Under the pieces are notes generated by a model. That model searched no databases. It saw nothing but the letters and a program-made list of their open reading frames with translations, and was not told where the DNA came from. Positions 55,969 to 64,000 of a stretch of DNA of 64,000 nt are shown piece after piece. The stretch covers positions 62,001-126,000 of the forward strand of contig CAWAOM010000001.1 in assembly GCA_963783695.1 (NCBI GenBank), written 5' to 3'. The position numbers were made by a program, and so were the translations under genes. This stretch comes from BM003 sp963783695 (GTDB lineage: Bacteria > Pseudomonadota > Gammaproteobacteria > Steroidobacterales > BM003). Position 1 is the first letter of the stretch; every line of letters starts with the position of its first letter.

Positions 55969-57101
55969 GCCTGAATGCGCCGTCGTTTACGCTGGGTGTA
56001 GAGGAAGAATATCTCCTCGTTGATCGTGAGACGCGCGACCTCGCGCCGGACCCGCCCGCCGAGATCTGGGATGAAGCGGGACGGCTCTGCGAAGATCGTG
56101 TGACCTCCGAGTATTTGCGGTCGCAGATAGAGGTCGGCACCAAAGTCTGCCGCAATGTGCAGGAGGTGCGGCATGACCTCAGCCGGTTGCGGCGGGTGAT
56201 TGTCGAAGTTGCGGGCCGCCACGGTCTCGCGCCGATTGCCGCTTCGACCCATCCGTTTGGTCAGTGGCTGGATCAGAAGTATACGCCGAAGGAAAGATAC
56301 GAAACGCTGTCGCGCGAAATGCAGGCGGCGGCGAGGAGATTGCTGATCTGCGGTATGCACGTACACGTCGGGATCGAAGATGACGAGTTGCGAATAGATC
56401 TGCTGAATCAAATGACTTATTTCCTGCCGCACCTGCTCGCATTGTCCTGCTCGTCGCCGTTCTGGCGCGGTGAGGACACCGGGCTGAAGTCGTATCGGCT
56501 TACCGTGTTCGGCGCATTGCCACGCACCGGACTCCCGGAGCGTTTTCACAGCTATGGCGAATACGAGCGTCATGTGAAGGTTCTGATCAATGCCGGTCTG
56601 ATTGCGGATACGACCAAGCTTTGGTGGGATTTGCGCCCGAGTGCACGTTTCCCCACGCTCGAGACCCGGGTAATGGATGTGTGCACGCGTATCGATGATG
56701 CGATTGCATTGACGGCTCTGATCGTCTGCATCCTGCGCATGTTGTATCGGCTGCGTTCACACAACCAGAGGTGGCGTCATTACGCCGATATGCTGATCGA
56801 GGAAAATCGCTGGCGCGCGATGCGTTACAGCTTCGATGAGGGGATGATCGATCTGGCGCGGCAGCGTGTGTTGCCGGTTCGGGAGCTGATGAGCGAATTG
56901 CTCGAGATGATCAAGGAAGACGCGACGTCGCTGGGATGCAGCGAGGACGTTAACAACGCGTTGCAAATTCTCGATCGTGGCACCAGCGCGCATCGCCAGC
57001 TTGAGGTTTTTAACAAGCATATCGCGGACGGAGCCGATCGCCGCGAGGCCCTCAATGCGGTTGTTGACATGCTGATTGCCGAAACCGCGATGGGTTTGTA
57101 G
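55965..57101 (+). CDS. ybdK: Carboxylate-amine ligase YbdK (GCS2 family)
   Basis: A 378-residue ATP-dependent ligase of the GCS2 family. The start SFTLGVEEEYLLVDRETRDL is the family's N-terminal signature, MHVHVGIEDDELRIDLLNQM contains the conserved His pair, and TKLWWDLRPSARFPTLETRV with MDVCTRIDDAIALTALIV are diagnostic. E. coli YbdK has weak glutamate-cysteine ligase activity; the physiological substrate is unknown. GAGAGGGAG precedes the ATG at 55965, and the overlap with the amidohydrolase-family gene (ATGA) indicates a two-gene operon, possibly making and breaking the same amide bond. Confidence 0.93.
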   Translation: MSLNAPSFTLGVEEEYLLVDRETRDLAPDPPAEIWDEAGRLCEDRVTSEYLRSQIEVGTKVCRNVQEVRHDLSRLRRVIVEVAGRHGLAPIAASTHPFGQWLDQKYTPKERYETLSREMQAAARRLLICGMHVHVGIEDDELRIDLLNQMTYFLPHLLALSCSSPFWRGEDTGLKSYRLTVFGALPRTGLPERFHSYGEYERHVKVLINAGLIADTTKLWWDLRPSARFPTLETRVMDVCTRIDDAIALTALIVCILRMLYRLRSHNQRWRHYADMLIEENRWRAMRYSFDEGMIDLARQRVLPVRELMSELLEMIKEDATSLGCSEDVNNALQILDRGTSAHRQLEVFNKHIADGADRREALNAVVDMLIAETAMGL

Positions 57102-57207
57102 ACAGTCCCGCCGTTTGCGCCCGACCGGTTCGCGGGGTCTTGCTTATGCGATGGTCAACGGCGCGAACAAGACCGCGCAGAAACACGACGAATCGCGGTT
57201 TGCATGG

Positions 57208-58866
57208 TCAGTTTTGCGGACCGGCCTGCCGATACGGTTTGTTTTCGCGATACAAATCGCGTCGTTCGATTATTGCTCCTCGCAGCTCGTCTTCATTTGC
57301 CTGTAGTAACCCGAGCGCCGTTTCCGCCAATGCGGCGGCCTCGGTGTAAATTCCGTTTTCTGCCATTGCCGCGGCCAGGGTATCGCTAGCAAGCGGGTTT
57401 CCGGCGTTTTTCGAAAATGCGAATTCGGCAAGGCGGCGCGCTTCGACCGCATCTCTCAGTTCCGGGTCGGGAGCCGTGGCCAGTTCCCAGGCAAGCTGAC
57501 GAGATGCGTCGACGTCGTCGGGATAGATTTCCAGGCCCCGTTGCAGCGCCGCTATGGCTGCGGCATATTGGCCGCCCGCGAGCAGCATACGGACCAGGTG
57601 TTGGCGCGCCGCGCGGTTGGCTGGCGCCTGCTCGACTACCCGTCCCCACGCGGTAACGGCGGTTTCGTAGTCCGTGATTTCGCTGGTACGGGCAAGACCC
57701 GCCCAGGCAGGGGTCAACGTCGCATCTATCGTGGTCGCCGCACGATAGGACTGTGCCGCAAGACCTGATTCTCCGTTTGCTTCCCGCGCCGATCCGAGCA
57801 GAAAATTGGCCGTGGCATCTCTGTCGTCGAGTTCAACGGCGTGTTGCAGGTTGCGGATGGCTTCCTGTAACTGATTGTTCGCGAGTTGGATAGCGCCCAG
57901 ACCCATCAGCGCCGGTATCGATTCGGGATCGATGGCCAGGGCGTCTTCATAAGATTTCTGAGCATTTGCGCCACGCCCGCTCGCGGCGTAGGCATCGGCC
58001 AGCCAGCGATGGTGCTCGGAGGAGTCCGGACGCAGCGCGACAACCTCTTCAAACTCTGCGACTGCCTGCTCGGGATTGCCACTGAAAAGAGCATCTGCTC
58101 CGCGTACCAGCATCGTATTGGAATCAACCGCTTCCTGCCAAACCGCGGCTACGACCGGATCGTCCGGCTCCGTCGATACCTGGGTCGGGCGATCGCCTGA
58201 ATTTAGTCTTCGCGCCTCCTTGTCGTTTCCCAATACGGAATAGGTCTGCGCGAGCGCACGTGAGACCTCCCAGTGACCGGGTTGCAGTTGCAGTGCCTGC
58301 TGTAACAGATCCAGCGCCTCCTCGGGACGGTTGTCCAGCAATGCGATCCTCGCCAGGCCCAGCCTTGCATGGCTCGATCGCGGATCGAGGTCGAGGCTGT
58401 GCCGGTATTCCGCTGCGGCTTCGTCGCTGCGATCCAGCCGTAACAACAGATCGGCCTTGCGCAAGTGCAATGCGGGATAGCTGCGGTTCAGGCGCTCGGC
58501 CGATTCAAATTTCGCCAGGGCGGCTTCCGGATCCCGGTCGCGAAGGGCATAACCACTGAGATATGGCCAGCGAAAATCACGTGGCGATAGCTGCATTGCC
58601 ACGGCGAAACAATCGAGAGCCTCGCTGTCGAAGCCGCTCGCGAGGTACATCGAACCCAGTCTGCCCCAAACGTCGGGATTGTCGTTGTCAGCGCTGACTG
58701 CCTTGCCCAGCCGGGTCAGTTTTTCCGCGACACGGGGTTCGCCGCCGCTCAGGTCCGGTTGTGGTGGCGCTGGAATTCCGGGCCGCACGACCCACCACGC
58801 CATTGCCGCGGCCATAACCAGCAGCACTGCGATCACCAATGGGTTCGGGCGTTGTTCTTGAGACAT
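57208..58866 (-). CDS. Membrane-anchored TPR-repeat protein
   Basis: A 552-residue protein with an N-terminal membrane helix (LVIAVLLVMAAAMAWWVV) and about 12-14 tetratricopeptide repeats (for example DNPDVWGRLGSMYLASGFDS, ALAKFESAERLNRSYPALHL, AVAEFEEVVALRPDSSEHHR). No enzymatic domain. The ATG at 58866 has GGAG nine bases upstream; ATGs at 58881 and 58893 are also in frame. It lies downstream and on the same strand as the FG-GAP/UnbV lipoprotein, a pairing often seen for TPR and ASPIC/UnbV proteins, suggesting a periplasmic assembly or recognition role. Confidence 0.87.
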   Translation of the reverse strand: MSQEQRPNPLVIAVLLVMAAAMAWWVVRPGIPAPPQPDLSGGEPRVAEKLTRLGKAVSADNDNPDVWGRLGSMYLASGFDSEALDCFAVAMQLSPRDFRWPYLSGYALRDRDPEAALAKFESAERLNRSYPALHLRKADLLLRLDRSDEAAAEYRHSLDLDPRSSHARLGLARIALLDNRPEEALDLLQQALQLQPGHWEVSRALAQTYSVLGNDKEARRLNSGDRPTQVSTEPDDPVVAAVWQEAVDSNTMLVRGADALFSGNPEQAVAEFEEVVALRPDSSEHHRWLADAYAASGRGANAQKSYEDALAIDPESIPALMGLGAIQLANNQLQEAIRNLQHAVELDDRDATANFLLGSAREANGESGLAAQSYRAATTIDATLTPAWAGLARTSEITDYETAVTAWGRVVEQAPANRAARQHLVRMLLAGGQYAAAIAALQRGLEIYPDDVDASRQLAWELATAPDPELRDAVEARRLAEFAFSKNAGNPLASDTLAAAMAENGIYTEAAALAETALGLLQANEDELRGAIIERRDLYRENKPYRQAGPQN

Positions 58867-59246
58867 AAAATTCGGCTCCATGGTCCGGAACATCGCGTTT
58901 CAGTTCGTTAGTTCAGCTGCGGTTTCACTAGCCCTGACTGGCCAGGTCAACGTATTCCACGATGGATCGGACACCAGCATCTTAACGCGTGTTGGCCGGC
59001 ATGCAGCCGATGCGAGCGGATCGCCGCGAACTCCTGCCCGCCACTATACTCATCACTCATCGCACTTTTATCTCAGGTGATCTTGCCGATATCGGCACCA
59101 TTTACGCTTAGCTGCAAAACTGGTCCGCGAGTGGAATCCCCCGCATTTGTCCTGTTGCATGGCGGCGGGGGCCGGAGCCGGTCACCGGATTGCACGCATG
59201 AGTATCGTTTCTCGCGCATTTGTTTGCGCCGATCGTAATACCCATC
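58867..59246. other. Intergenic region between the UnbV-type and TPR genes
   Basis: These 380 bases lie between two minus-strand genes. GATCTTGCCGATATCGGCACC around 59080-59100 includes the palindrome GCCGATATCGGC (59086-59097), a candidate operator. Open frames are short and without ribosome sites. No T-run terminator follows the UnbV-type gene. Confidence 0.4.
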
Positions 59247-60935
59247 TCACGGGATCGACGCACCGGAGCCCTGCTGCACGGTCATTTGTCGATTGAGTCC
59301 GGGCACCTCGAATCGTTCGCGTTCGCCGTCGGGCCAGGTCACGGTCATGCCGGTGACCGCATACTGCGGCGGTACGCCGAAATGAACCCGTGCGTCGGCA
59401 CTGCTCAGGTAGCTGCTGCTATGCCGCACGAGACGGATTTGGGTGCTCCGCGCACCGCTCAATTCGACGATTGCGCCGATTGCATCGTGCGAACCGGTGC
59501 GATCGAGTACGCGCACGGTCAGCCAGTCTCCGGCGCGCGGCGCATCGTTGCGGTAGATCCGCGCGCTACCGTTCGATCGGGTTATCAGCAGGTCCAGGTC
59601 GCCGTCGGAATCGATGTCAATCGCGAGAAGTCCGCGCGCTACGCTGGGTTTGTTGCAAAACGGGCCGGCGCCCGGGCAGCCCGCTTCGAATCGTCCGCTT
59701 CCATCGTTGACGAAAACCTGGTCGGGTTCACCATAACCGGTAATGAAATGGGCGAGCTTTGCAGTATCCTTCTGTTCGTCTGCAGTCGCCTTGTCGTGTT
59801 CGGGACTCAAGGTGACGCGCCCGTTGGCCACTGCAATATCGAGATCGCCGTCCAGTTCTACGTCGAACATCGCGGTACCGAAGCCAGTGTACGGCAAACT
59901 GGCGGCCCCGAGTCCCGAAGCCGCGGTCTTGTCGAGCATATTGCCACCGCCGCCACCGTAGAGAGTGTTCGTCTCGGTACTGAGGTGGGTGACGAACAGG
60001 TCCAGGCTGCCGTTGCCGTCGGTGTCGCCGAGCGCGACCCCCATGCTGGCCTCGGGTTTGCCGAACATGTTGTACGCAACACCGGCCCGCACCGCGTGAT
60101 CCTCGAAAAAGCCTTCGCCTGAATTCAGCCAGAGATTATTGGCCTCGCCGTCATTAGCGACAAAGATATCAGGCCAGCCGTTGCCGTCGAAATCGTGCAC
60201 CGCCAGCCCCAGTCCGCGGCCCTGGGTTTGAGTTAACCCGCTTTTTGTTGAAACGTCGGCAAACACGACACCGTCGTTGCGCAGCAGCCGGTCCGCCACG
60301 CCCGGATAGGCCGCCGGCGCGCAAAAGTCGGGTCGCCGACCCTGGGTCCGGCACTGTTGCGGCGGTTTTTCATCGATATAACCGGCGACATAAATATCGA
60401 GATCGCCATCACGATCGTAGTCGAACATGGCCGCCGAGGTAGACCAGGTTTTCGGATCGCGATCCAGCTTGTTGCTGATATCGGTGAAACGACCGGCCCC
60501 GTCGTTGCGGTAAAGTCGATCGGCGCCAACATTGCTCACAAATAAATCGATATCGCCGTCATTGTCGATATCGCCGATGGCAGCGCCCATTCCGTTGCCA
60601 GTGTCGCCGAGTCCTGATTCGTCTGTCCTGTCTTCGAACTGCCCTGGCGAGACCTGAATGAACAGCCGGTTTGGCAATGACTGGCCATTAACGAAAAATA
60701 AGTCGAGATCGGTGTCGTTGTCGGCGTCGAAAACGGCAAGCCCGGAACCCATGATCTGAGCAATTCGAAAGCTGCCGTCGAGGCCGGACCGATGTTCGAA
60801 ATCGACACCCGACTGGGCGGTAATATCCGCGAAAAGCTGGCTGCTACTGGCCGATGGCGGCTGCGGCCGGCAGGCGCTGACGATTGCTGTGAGCATCACG
60901 GCAACAATGACACGGCCGAGTTGTCGTTGGCTCAT
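59247..60935 (-). CDS. FG-GAP repeat / ASPIC-UnbV lipoprotein (CRTAC1-like)
   Basis: A 562-residue exported lipoprotein. The signal peptide ends in the lipobox VSAC (Cys22). At least seven FG-GAP/EF-like calcium repeats follow (AVFDADNDTDLDLFFVNG, IGDIDNDGDIDLFVSNVG, MFDYDRDGDLDIYVAGYID, VHDFDGNGWPDIFVANDGE, LGDTDGNGSLDLFVTHLST, MFDVELDGDLDIAVANGR, AIDIDSDGDLDLLITRSNG), forming a beta-propeller. The C-terminal 90 residues are the ASPIC/UnbV domain (ARVHFGVPPQYAVTGMTVTW then PDGERERF). Family roles are mostly in cell-surface binding; function here is unknown. The upstream terminator at 61053-61080 separates it from the cytochrome gene. Confidence 0.9.
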   Translation of the reverse strand: MSQRQLGRVIVAVMLTAIVSACRPQPPSASSSQLFADITAQSGVDFEHRSGLDGSFRIAQIMGSGLAVFDADNDTDLDLFFVNGQSLPNRLFIQVSPGQFEDRTDESGLGDTGNGMGAAIGDIDNDGDIDLFVSNVGADRLYRNDGAGRFTDISNKLDRDPKTWSTSAAMFDYDRDGDLDIYVAGYIDEKPPQQCRTQGRRPDFCAPAAYPGVADRLLRNDGVVFADVSTKSGLTQTQGRGLGLAVHDFDGNGWPDIFVANDGEANNLWLNSGEGFFEDHAVRAGVAYNMFGKPEASMGVALGDTDGNGSLDLFVTHLSTETNTLYGGGGGNMLDKTAASGLGAASLPYTGFGTAMFDVELDGDLDIAVANGRVTLSPEHDKATADEQKDTAKLAHFITGYGEPDQVFVNDGSGRFEAGCPGAGPFCNKPSVARGLLAIDIDSDGDLDLLITRSNGSARIYRNDAPRAGDWLTVRVLDRTGSHDAIGAIVELSGARSTQIRLVRHSSSYLSSADARVHFGVPPQYAVTGMTVTWPDGERERFEVPGLNRQMTVQQGSGASIP

Positions 60936-61052
60936 CTAGTGGTCCGGCGGAAGTATCCTGACCCATGATAGAGGCCTGCGCACGATGCGCAACAGCGGGG
61001 ATCGCGATTTTGCTAAAAGGCCCGTGGTTGCGAGCCTCCAGCGGCCGGGAAC

Positions 61053-61080
61053 AAAAAAGGGCCGGAGCTCGCTCCGGCCC
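61053..61080 (-). terminator. Rho-independent terminator of the decaheme cytochrome gene
   Basis: Read on the minus strand, GGGCCGGAGC and its complement form a ten-base GC-rich stem with a two-base loop (61059-61080), followed by six T (61053-61058). It lies 46 bases after the cytochrome's stop at 61127. Confidence 0.88.
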
Positions 61081-61126
61081 TCGCCAGGGTCGTGCCCGGT
61101 CTGCCGGGCACTACATCGATCGGACC

Positions 61127-63472
61127 TTATTTCAGCCCGTGCGCTATCGCGACATCGACGCTGCGCCCCGGACCATGGCACACGAGGCAGGCCTCCTGGC
61201 CGATCGGGATACCGCCATTGCCATCGGCGCCGATGATGTCGGACTTCAACTCATCGACCTGACCACCATTCGATGCAAAGTGGCCGACCGCCGCATTGCT
61301 GGTATGACAGAAGCCGCAGGTCGCCGACAATGAGGTCGTCGCAGTATCGTCGAGCCACAGGTTGGCCTCCGCCCCGCGCAGGCTGCTCACCGCGCGCGCG
61401 GTTTCACGCCCGTAAATACCGTCTTCGGTATGGCATGCATAGCAATCGCTGATCTCGCGCGGATAGGTGACATCCGACGTGATCCCCGCATGCAGACCAT
61501 GACCGATTGCGCTCAATGCAACGCTGCGATTGTTGCTGCTCGATGCGAAGTCATTGTTATGACAGGTCAGGCAATACTCGACCGAGTTGTAGCCGCCGAA
61601 ATGGCGAGTGAGATTTTCATGACAGCTATCGCAATTCTCGATCGCGACGACCTGCCGGCGCGCATCGCCCGGATAGAAGAACGTGCTCTGCGGCGACGCC
61701 GTTTCGAACGTGCCGTTCACATCGGCAACCGGGTTGCCACCGAGAGCCACCATGCCGTCACCGTCGTAGTCGGCAGGCAGGGTGACATCAGACACGTAGG
61801 TGAAGCTGCCATCGGCGTTTTTAATAGCCGCCGCGATGATCGTGTCGTGATCGTCTCCCGGCGCACGGCCACCGTTCACCAGGTTGCCGAGTTCGTCGCC
61901 ATTGTAGAAATCGTCGGTCGTCCAGGCGAAATAGGTACGAATTCGCGCGCCGTTGGCCGAGTCGAATTCCGGATCGGCGAGGACGTCGTAGAGGTTGCCT
62001 TCGGCATCGGTGACCTGGTAGGTGACGACCGGTCTGCCACCGGGTATCAGGTTGTCGGCCGCAAGAATCGTGAACACGAAGTTCTCGCCGAGACTTGCCT
62101 CGAGCACCGCGCCCTTGTTGTGCACGTCGCGGTTGTCGATGAATGCTGTCGAATTGTCGGCGTCGCCGTGGCAATTGCCGCAGTTGCCGCTCGGGACTAC
62201 CGCGCCGCCAAGGACCTCCGGCGGATGCTCGAATGAATAACTCGACAGACCCGAATCCGGATCCGGGTCGCCGGCCAGCAGACCGCTGACATGACACGCA
62301 CCGCAGGCCTCGGCCGTGGCCGTTTCCTCCCAGGCTCCGCCGTCCGGGGTGTCCTCGTTCGATGCTGAATGGCAGGTTTCGCAGAAATTTACCGCCTGCG
62401 GGTAAGTCACATGCGAGTAGTCGTCCGTTGCGGCATCGCCCGAGAAGCGCTCGCCGAAACCGAGCACTTTGTACGCGAACTCGCCTTCGTTGGTTTCCTG
62501 CGCGGTTCGGACTCCGGCAGCATGGATCGCGTGCGCCATGTGGCCGAGGTCGAGGAGCTCGGCGTAGTCCTGGTCGCGCGTGTAGGGGTTGTGGCAGGCC
62601 TGGCAATAGTCGGTGGTAAAGCGGCCGTCGCCATGGATTGCCAGCCGGCCATGACAGTCGTTACACGTCGCGGTATCGACGATTTTTTTGGTTGTTACCT
62701 GGCCGCCACCCGGAACGAATTCGAAAGAGGGGTTGTCCGGATTCAGGACCTCGGCCTCGTCATTGAAGCGCACCTCGCAGCCTGCGCGATGGGTCAGGCT
62801 TGGCTGGTAGATCACCTCGAACGGCTCGGTCACGTCGGTGACATCCGTCGTGTAAGTGAATTCATATTCTCCGGCGGTTCCGGATTCTTCGAGCGTGCCT
62901 CCCTCGGCCGCCGCCTGGCGTGCGCGGGCCAGCAGATTCGGTGAACCGCTTTCCGGGTATTCGTCATCGGTCTCGACGATGTTGATATAACTCTCCCACA
63001 TGGTCGGAAAACCATCCGCGGCGGGCAGTAACCTGTCGAACGTGCATGACACAGAAGCGGCTGCACCAAGGTTGGTCAGCGGGTTGCCGTTGGCATCGGC
63101 AACGGTCAGAGTCAGTACCGGCGGACTCGCAACCGTGGCGCCGGTAATGGTTACGACTACCGGTTCGCCTTCTGCAATCAGGACTTCGAGCGCATCGGGG
63201 TTGCCGAGGTCACCGCTTCCGCCGGCGCCGTTACCGCGACAGTCGTTGACGTCGATGACGCCATCGCCATTGGTATCTTCGTCGGGAAAATCGGGAACGC
63301 CATTTTCGTTGAGATCCCAGCACGCCAGGCCGGGTGTACCAGCCGCGCCGTCGTTGCCGTCGCGCCCGTCGTCGCCGTCATCGCAACCGGCGAGTCCGAG
63401 TCCAAACAGGCCCAGTGTAAATACCAACGCACCAGTGCGGATGCGATCGCTCAAGAGCAACCTTGCTACCAT
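61127..63472 (-). CDS. Decaheme c-type cytochrome, OmcA/MtrC family, lipoprotein
   Basis: A 781-residue outer-surface cytochrome. Signal peptide with lipobox LAGC, then a short collagen-like GDDGRDGNDGAAGTPG segment and an EF-like stretch (DLNENGVPDFPDEDTNGDG), typical of the OmcA/MtrC family (TIGR03507 type). Ten CxxCH haem motifs are present (CNDCH, CQACH, CETCH, CGACH, CGNCH, CDSCH, CLTCH, CYACH, CGFCH, CLVCH) in two pentaheme halves separated by beta-rich domains. Such proteins carry electrons to extracellular acceptors. No MtrA- or MtrB-like partners are in the window, so the route across the outer membrane is not visible. The ATG at 63472 has AAGGGG about 12 bases upstream. Confidence 0.93.
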   Translation of the reverse strand: MVARLLLSDRIRTGALVFTLGLFGLGLAGCDDGDDGRDGNDGAAGTPGLACWDLNENGVPDFPDEDTNGDGVIDVNDCRGNGAGGSGDLGNPDALEVLIAEGEPVVVTITGATVASPPVLTLTVADANGNPLTNLGAAASVSCTFDRLLPAADGFPTMWESYINIVETDDEYPESGSPNLLARARQAAAEGGTLEESGTAGEYEFTYTTDVTDVTEPFEVIYQPSLTHRAGCEVRFNDEAEVLNPDNPSFEFVPGGGQVTTKKIVDTATCNDCHGRLAIHGDGRFTTDYCQACHNPYTRDQDYAELLDLGHMAHAIHAAGVRTAQETNEGEFAYKVLGFGERFSGDAATDDYSHVTYPQAVNFCETCHSASNEDTPDGGAWEETATAEACGACHVSGLLAGDPDPDSGLSSYSFEHPPEVLGGAVVPSGNCGNCHGDADNSTAFIDNRDVHNKGAVLEASLGENFVFTILAADNLIPGGRPVVTYQVTDAEGNLYDVLADPEFDSANGARIRTYFAWTTDDFYNGDELGNLVNGGRAPGDDHDTIIAAAIKNADGSFTYVSDVTLPADYDGDGMVALGGNPVADVNGTFETASPQSTFFYPGDARRQVVAIENCDSCHENLTRHFGGYNSVEYCLTCHNNDFASSSNNRSVALSAIGHGLHAGITSDVTYPREISDCYACHTEDGIYGRETARAVSSLRGAEANLWLDDTATTSLSATCGFCHTSNAAVGHFASNGGQVDELKSDIIGADGNGGIPIGQEACLVCHGPGRSVDVAIAHGLK

Positions 63473-64000
63473 CAATTCAACCCCTTGTTTTACTTCTGTA
63501 TTTATCGGCAAAGACCATGGTTCGAAAATCCTTTTGAACCGCGTCCGAGCCGTTGCGGCGGCGCGACACCTCACTGCTGTGAGATGTATTGCCGAGCTAA
63601 TTTAGAACAGGATCAGCCTCGAGTCACCCCTCGGGGCAATGAAAGTTGTATGACACTCCGCCAGCGCCGCAGCGTGTGGTGGACCCACTGCGGCTGCTTA
63701 TTCATTCAGAATCCGGATTGGTTGCGCTGAAACACGGAGGCGGCCGCGGCAGTGGCCGCGCAGGCTGAAATGGCGAGTGGCCGAAATTTGCTGTTCGCCC
63801 GGACACCGGATTCGCCGTCCCGAGCGGGCGCGATTACCCGCTGCGAACCGCGCGCAACCGCAGGGTTTGCAGCGATACAGGCACGCAGAGGCCGGGCAAA
63901 AGCGGGGTTGCCAGTGGCTTGTGCGCGGCTACCCGCTGTCCCACCTTGTCACACCTGAGGCACATGGATAACATGTTTCGGTTTAGGTGAAGCTAGGGTC
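63473..64000. other. 528-base region upstream of the decaheme cytochrome
   Basis: No gene is supported: open frames on both strands are short, Arg/Pro/Cys-rich and lack ribosome sites. A strong hairpin at 63839-63874 (CGCTGC and AACC pairing with GGTT and GCAGCG, with one G-T pair) and a small CCCC/GGGG hairpin near 63627-63636 are the main structures. The cytochrome's promoter is presumably in 63480-63650; no sigma-54 match was found on the minus strand. Confidence 0.4.
63839..63874. repeat. Imperfect inverted repeat
   Basis: CGCTGCGAACC at 63839-63849 pairs with GGTTTGCAGCG at 63864-63874 (ten Watson-Crick pairs and one G-T) around a 14-base loop. No T-run follows on either strand, so it is not an obvious terminator. 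It may be a transcript end or attenuator of a gene beyond the window. Confidence 0.5.

Noticed and set aside
63752..63971. Short plus-strand frames at the right edge
   Set aside because: No ribosome site, no recognisable protein features, and mutually overlapping.
1..64000. CRISPR arrays, tRNA/rRNA genes, insertion sequences, prophage
   Set aside because: No regularly spaced repeats, cloverleaf-like segments, transposase or integrase motifs, or rRNA-like sequence were recognised on reading both strands.

Overview
The window reads as a chromosomal segment of a free-living, GC-rich gammaproteobacterium. Support comes from a complete glrK-qseG-glrR-type two-component operon, srkA, typA/bipA, purU, galE and ybdK-like genes, TonB-dependent receptors, many secreted lipoproteins and an exosortase A/PEP-CTERM system. 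A sediment or marine relative would fit, but the sequence alone does not fix the genus. No rRNA, tRNA, CRISPR array, phage or insertion sequence was recognised.

Layout. 1-4870 is the edge of an exosortase A accessory locus: the start of an exosortase-associated acyl-CoA ligase, a secreted beta-helix protein, a nucleotidyltransferase, a twin-arginine-signal protein, a PqqD-like protein and an HprK-related kinase. 4967-11401 is mostly housekeeping: purU, the GlrK/QseG/GlrR operon, a VanZ-like protein and galE. 11627-23564 is a secretome block: a sugar-dehydrogenase/diheme cytochrome fusion lipoprotein, srkA, two tandem PKD-domain metalloprotease lipoproteins separated by a small secreted protein, and a BtuB-like receptor. 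23679-35058 is a tightly packed minus-strand operon: membrane protein, secreted alpha/alpha-toroid (prenyltransferase-fold) protein, two further membrane/exported proteins, a three-helix membrane protein, MoxR ATPase, DUF58, BatA-like and VWA proteins, and a b-type cytochrome. 35447-38269 is a sigma-54 response regulator and its histidine kinase. 38797-41244 holds a secreted alpha/alpha-toroid protein ending in calcium repeats and a dockerin-like module, followed by a cohesin-like protein ending in a PEP-CTERM sorting signal. 41385-48496 contains a small exported protein, a DedA/VTT membrane protein, a three-gene radical SAM/O-methyltransferase/YdjY operon and a second TonB receptor. 49230-63472 has typA, a large PAS/GAF/GGDEF/EAL protein, an N-formylglutamate-amidohydrolase/YbdK pair, a TPR protein, an FG-GAP/ASPIC-UnbV lipoprotein and a decaheme OmcA/MtrC-family cytochrome.

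The central observation is a likely sigma-54 regulon. Three matches to the sigma-54 promoter consensus, with exact GG-N10-GC spacing, lie upstream of the minus-strand MoxR/VWA operon (35290-35305), the dockerin/cohesin-PEP-CTERM pair (38634-38649) and the second TonB receptor (46176-46191). A sigma-54 activator and its kinase sit between the first two. The simplest reading is that this two-component pair switches on an envelope programme: an exosortase-anchored scaffold protein, a dockerin-bearing partner, and a membrane operon with a chaperone-like MoxR/VWA core. This link is inference from position and promoter sequence.
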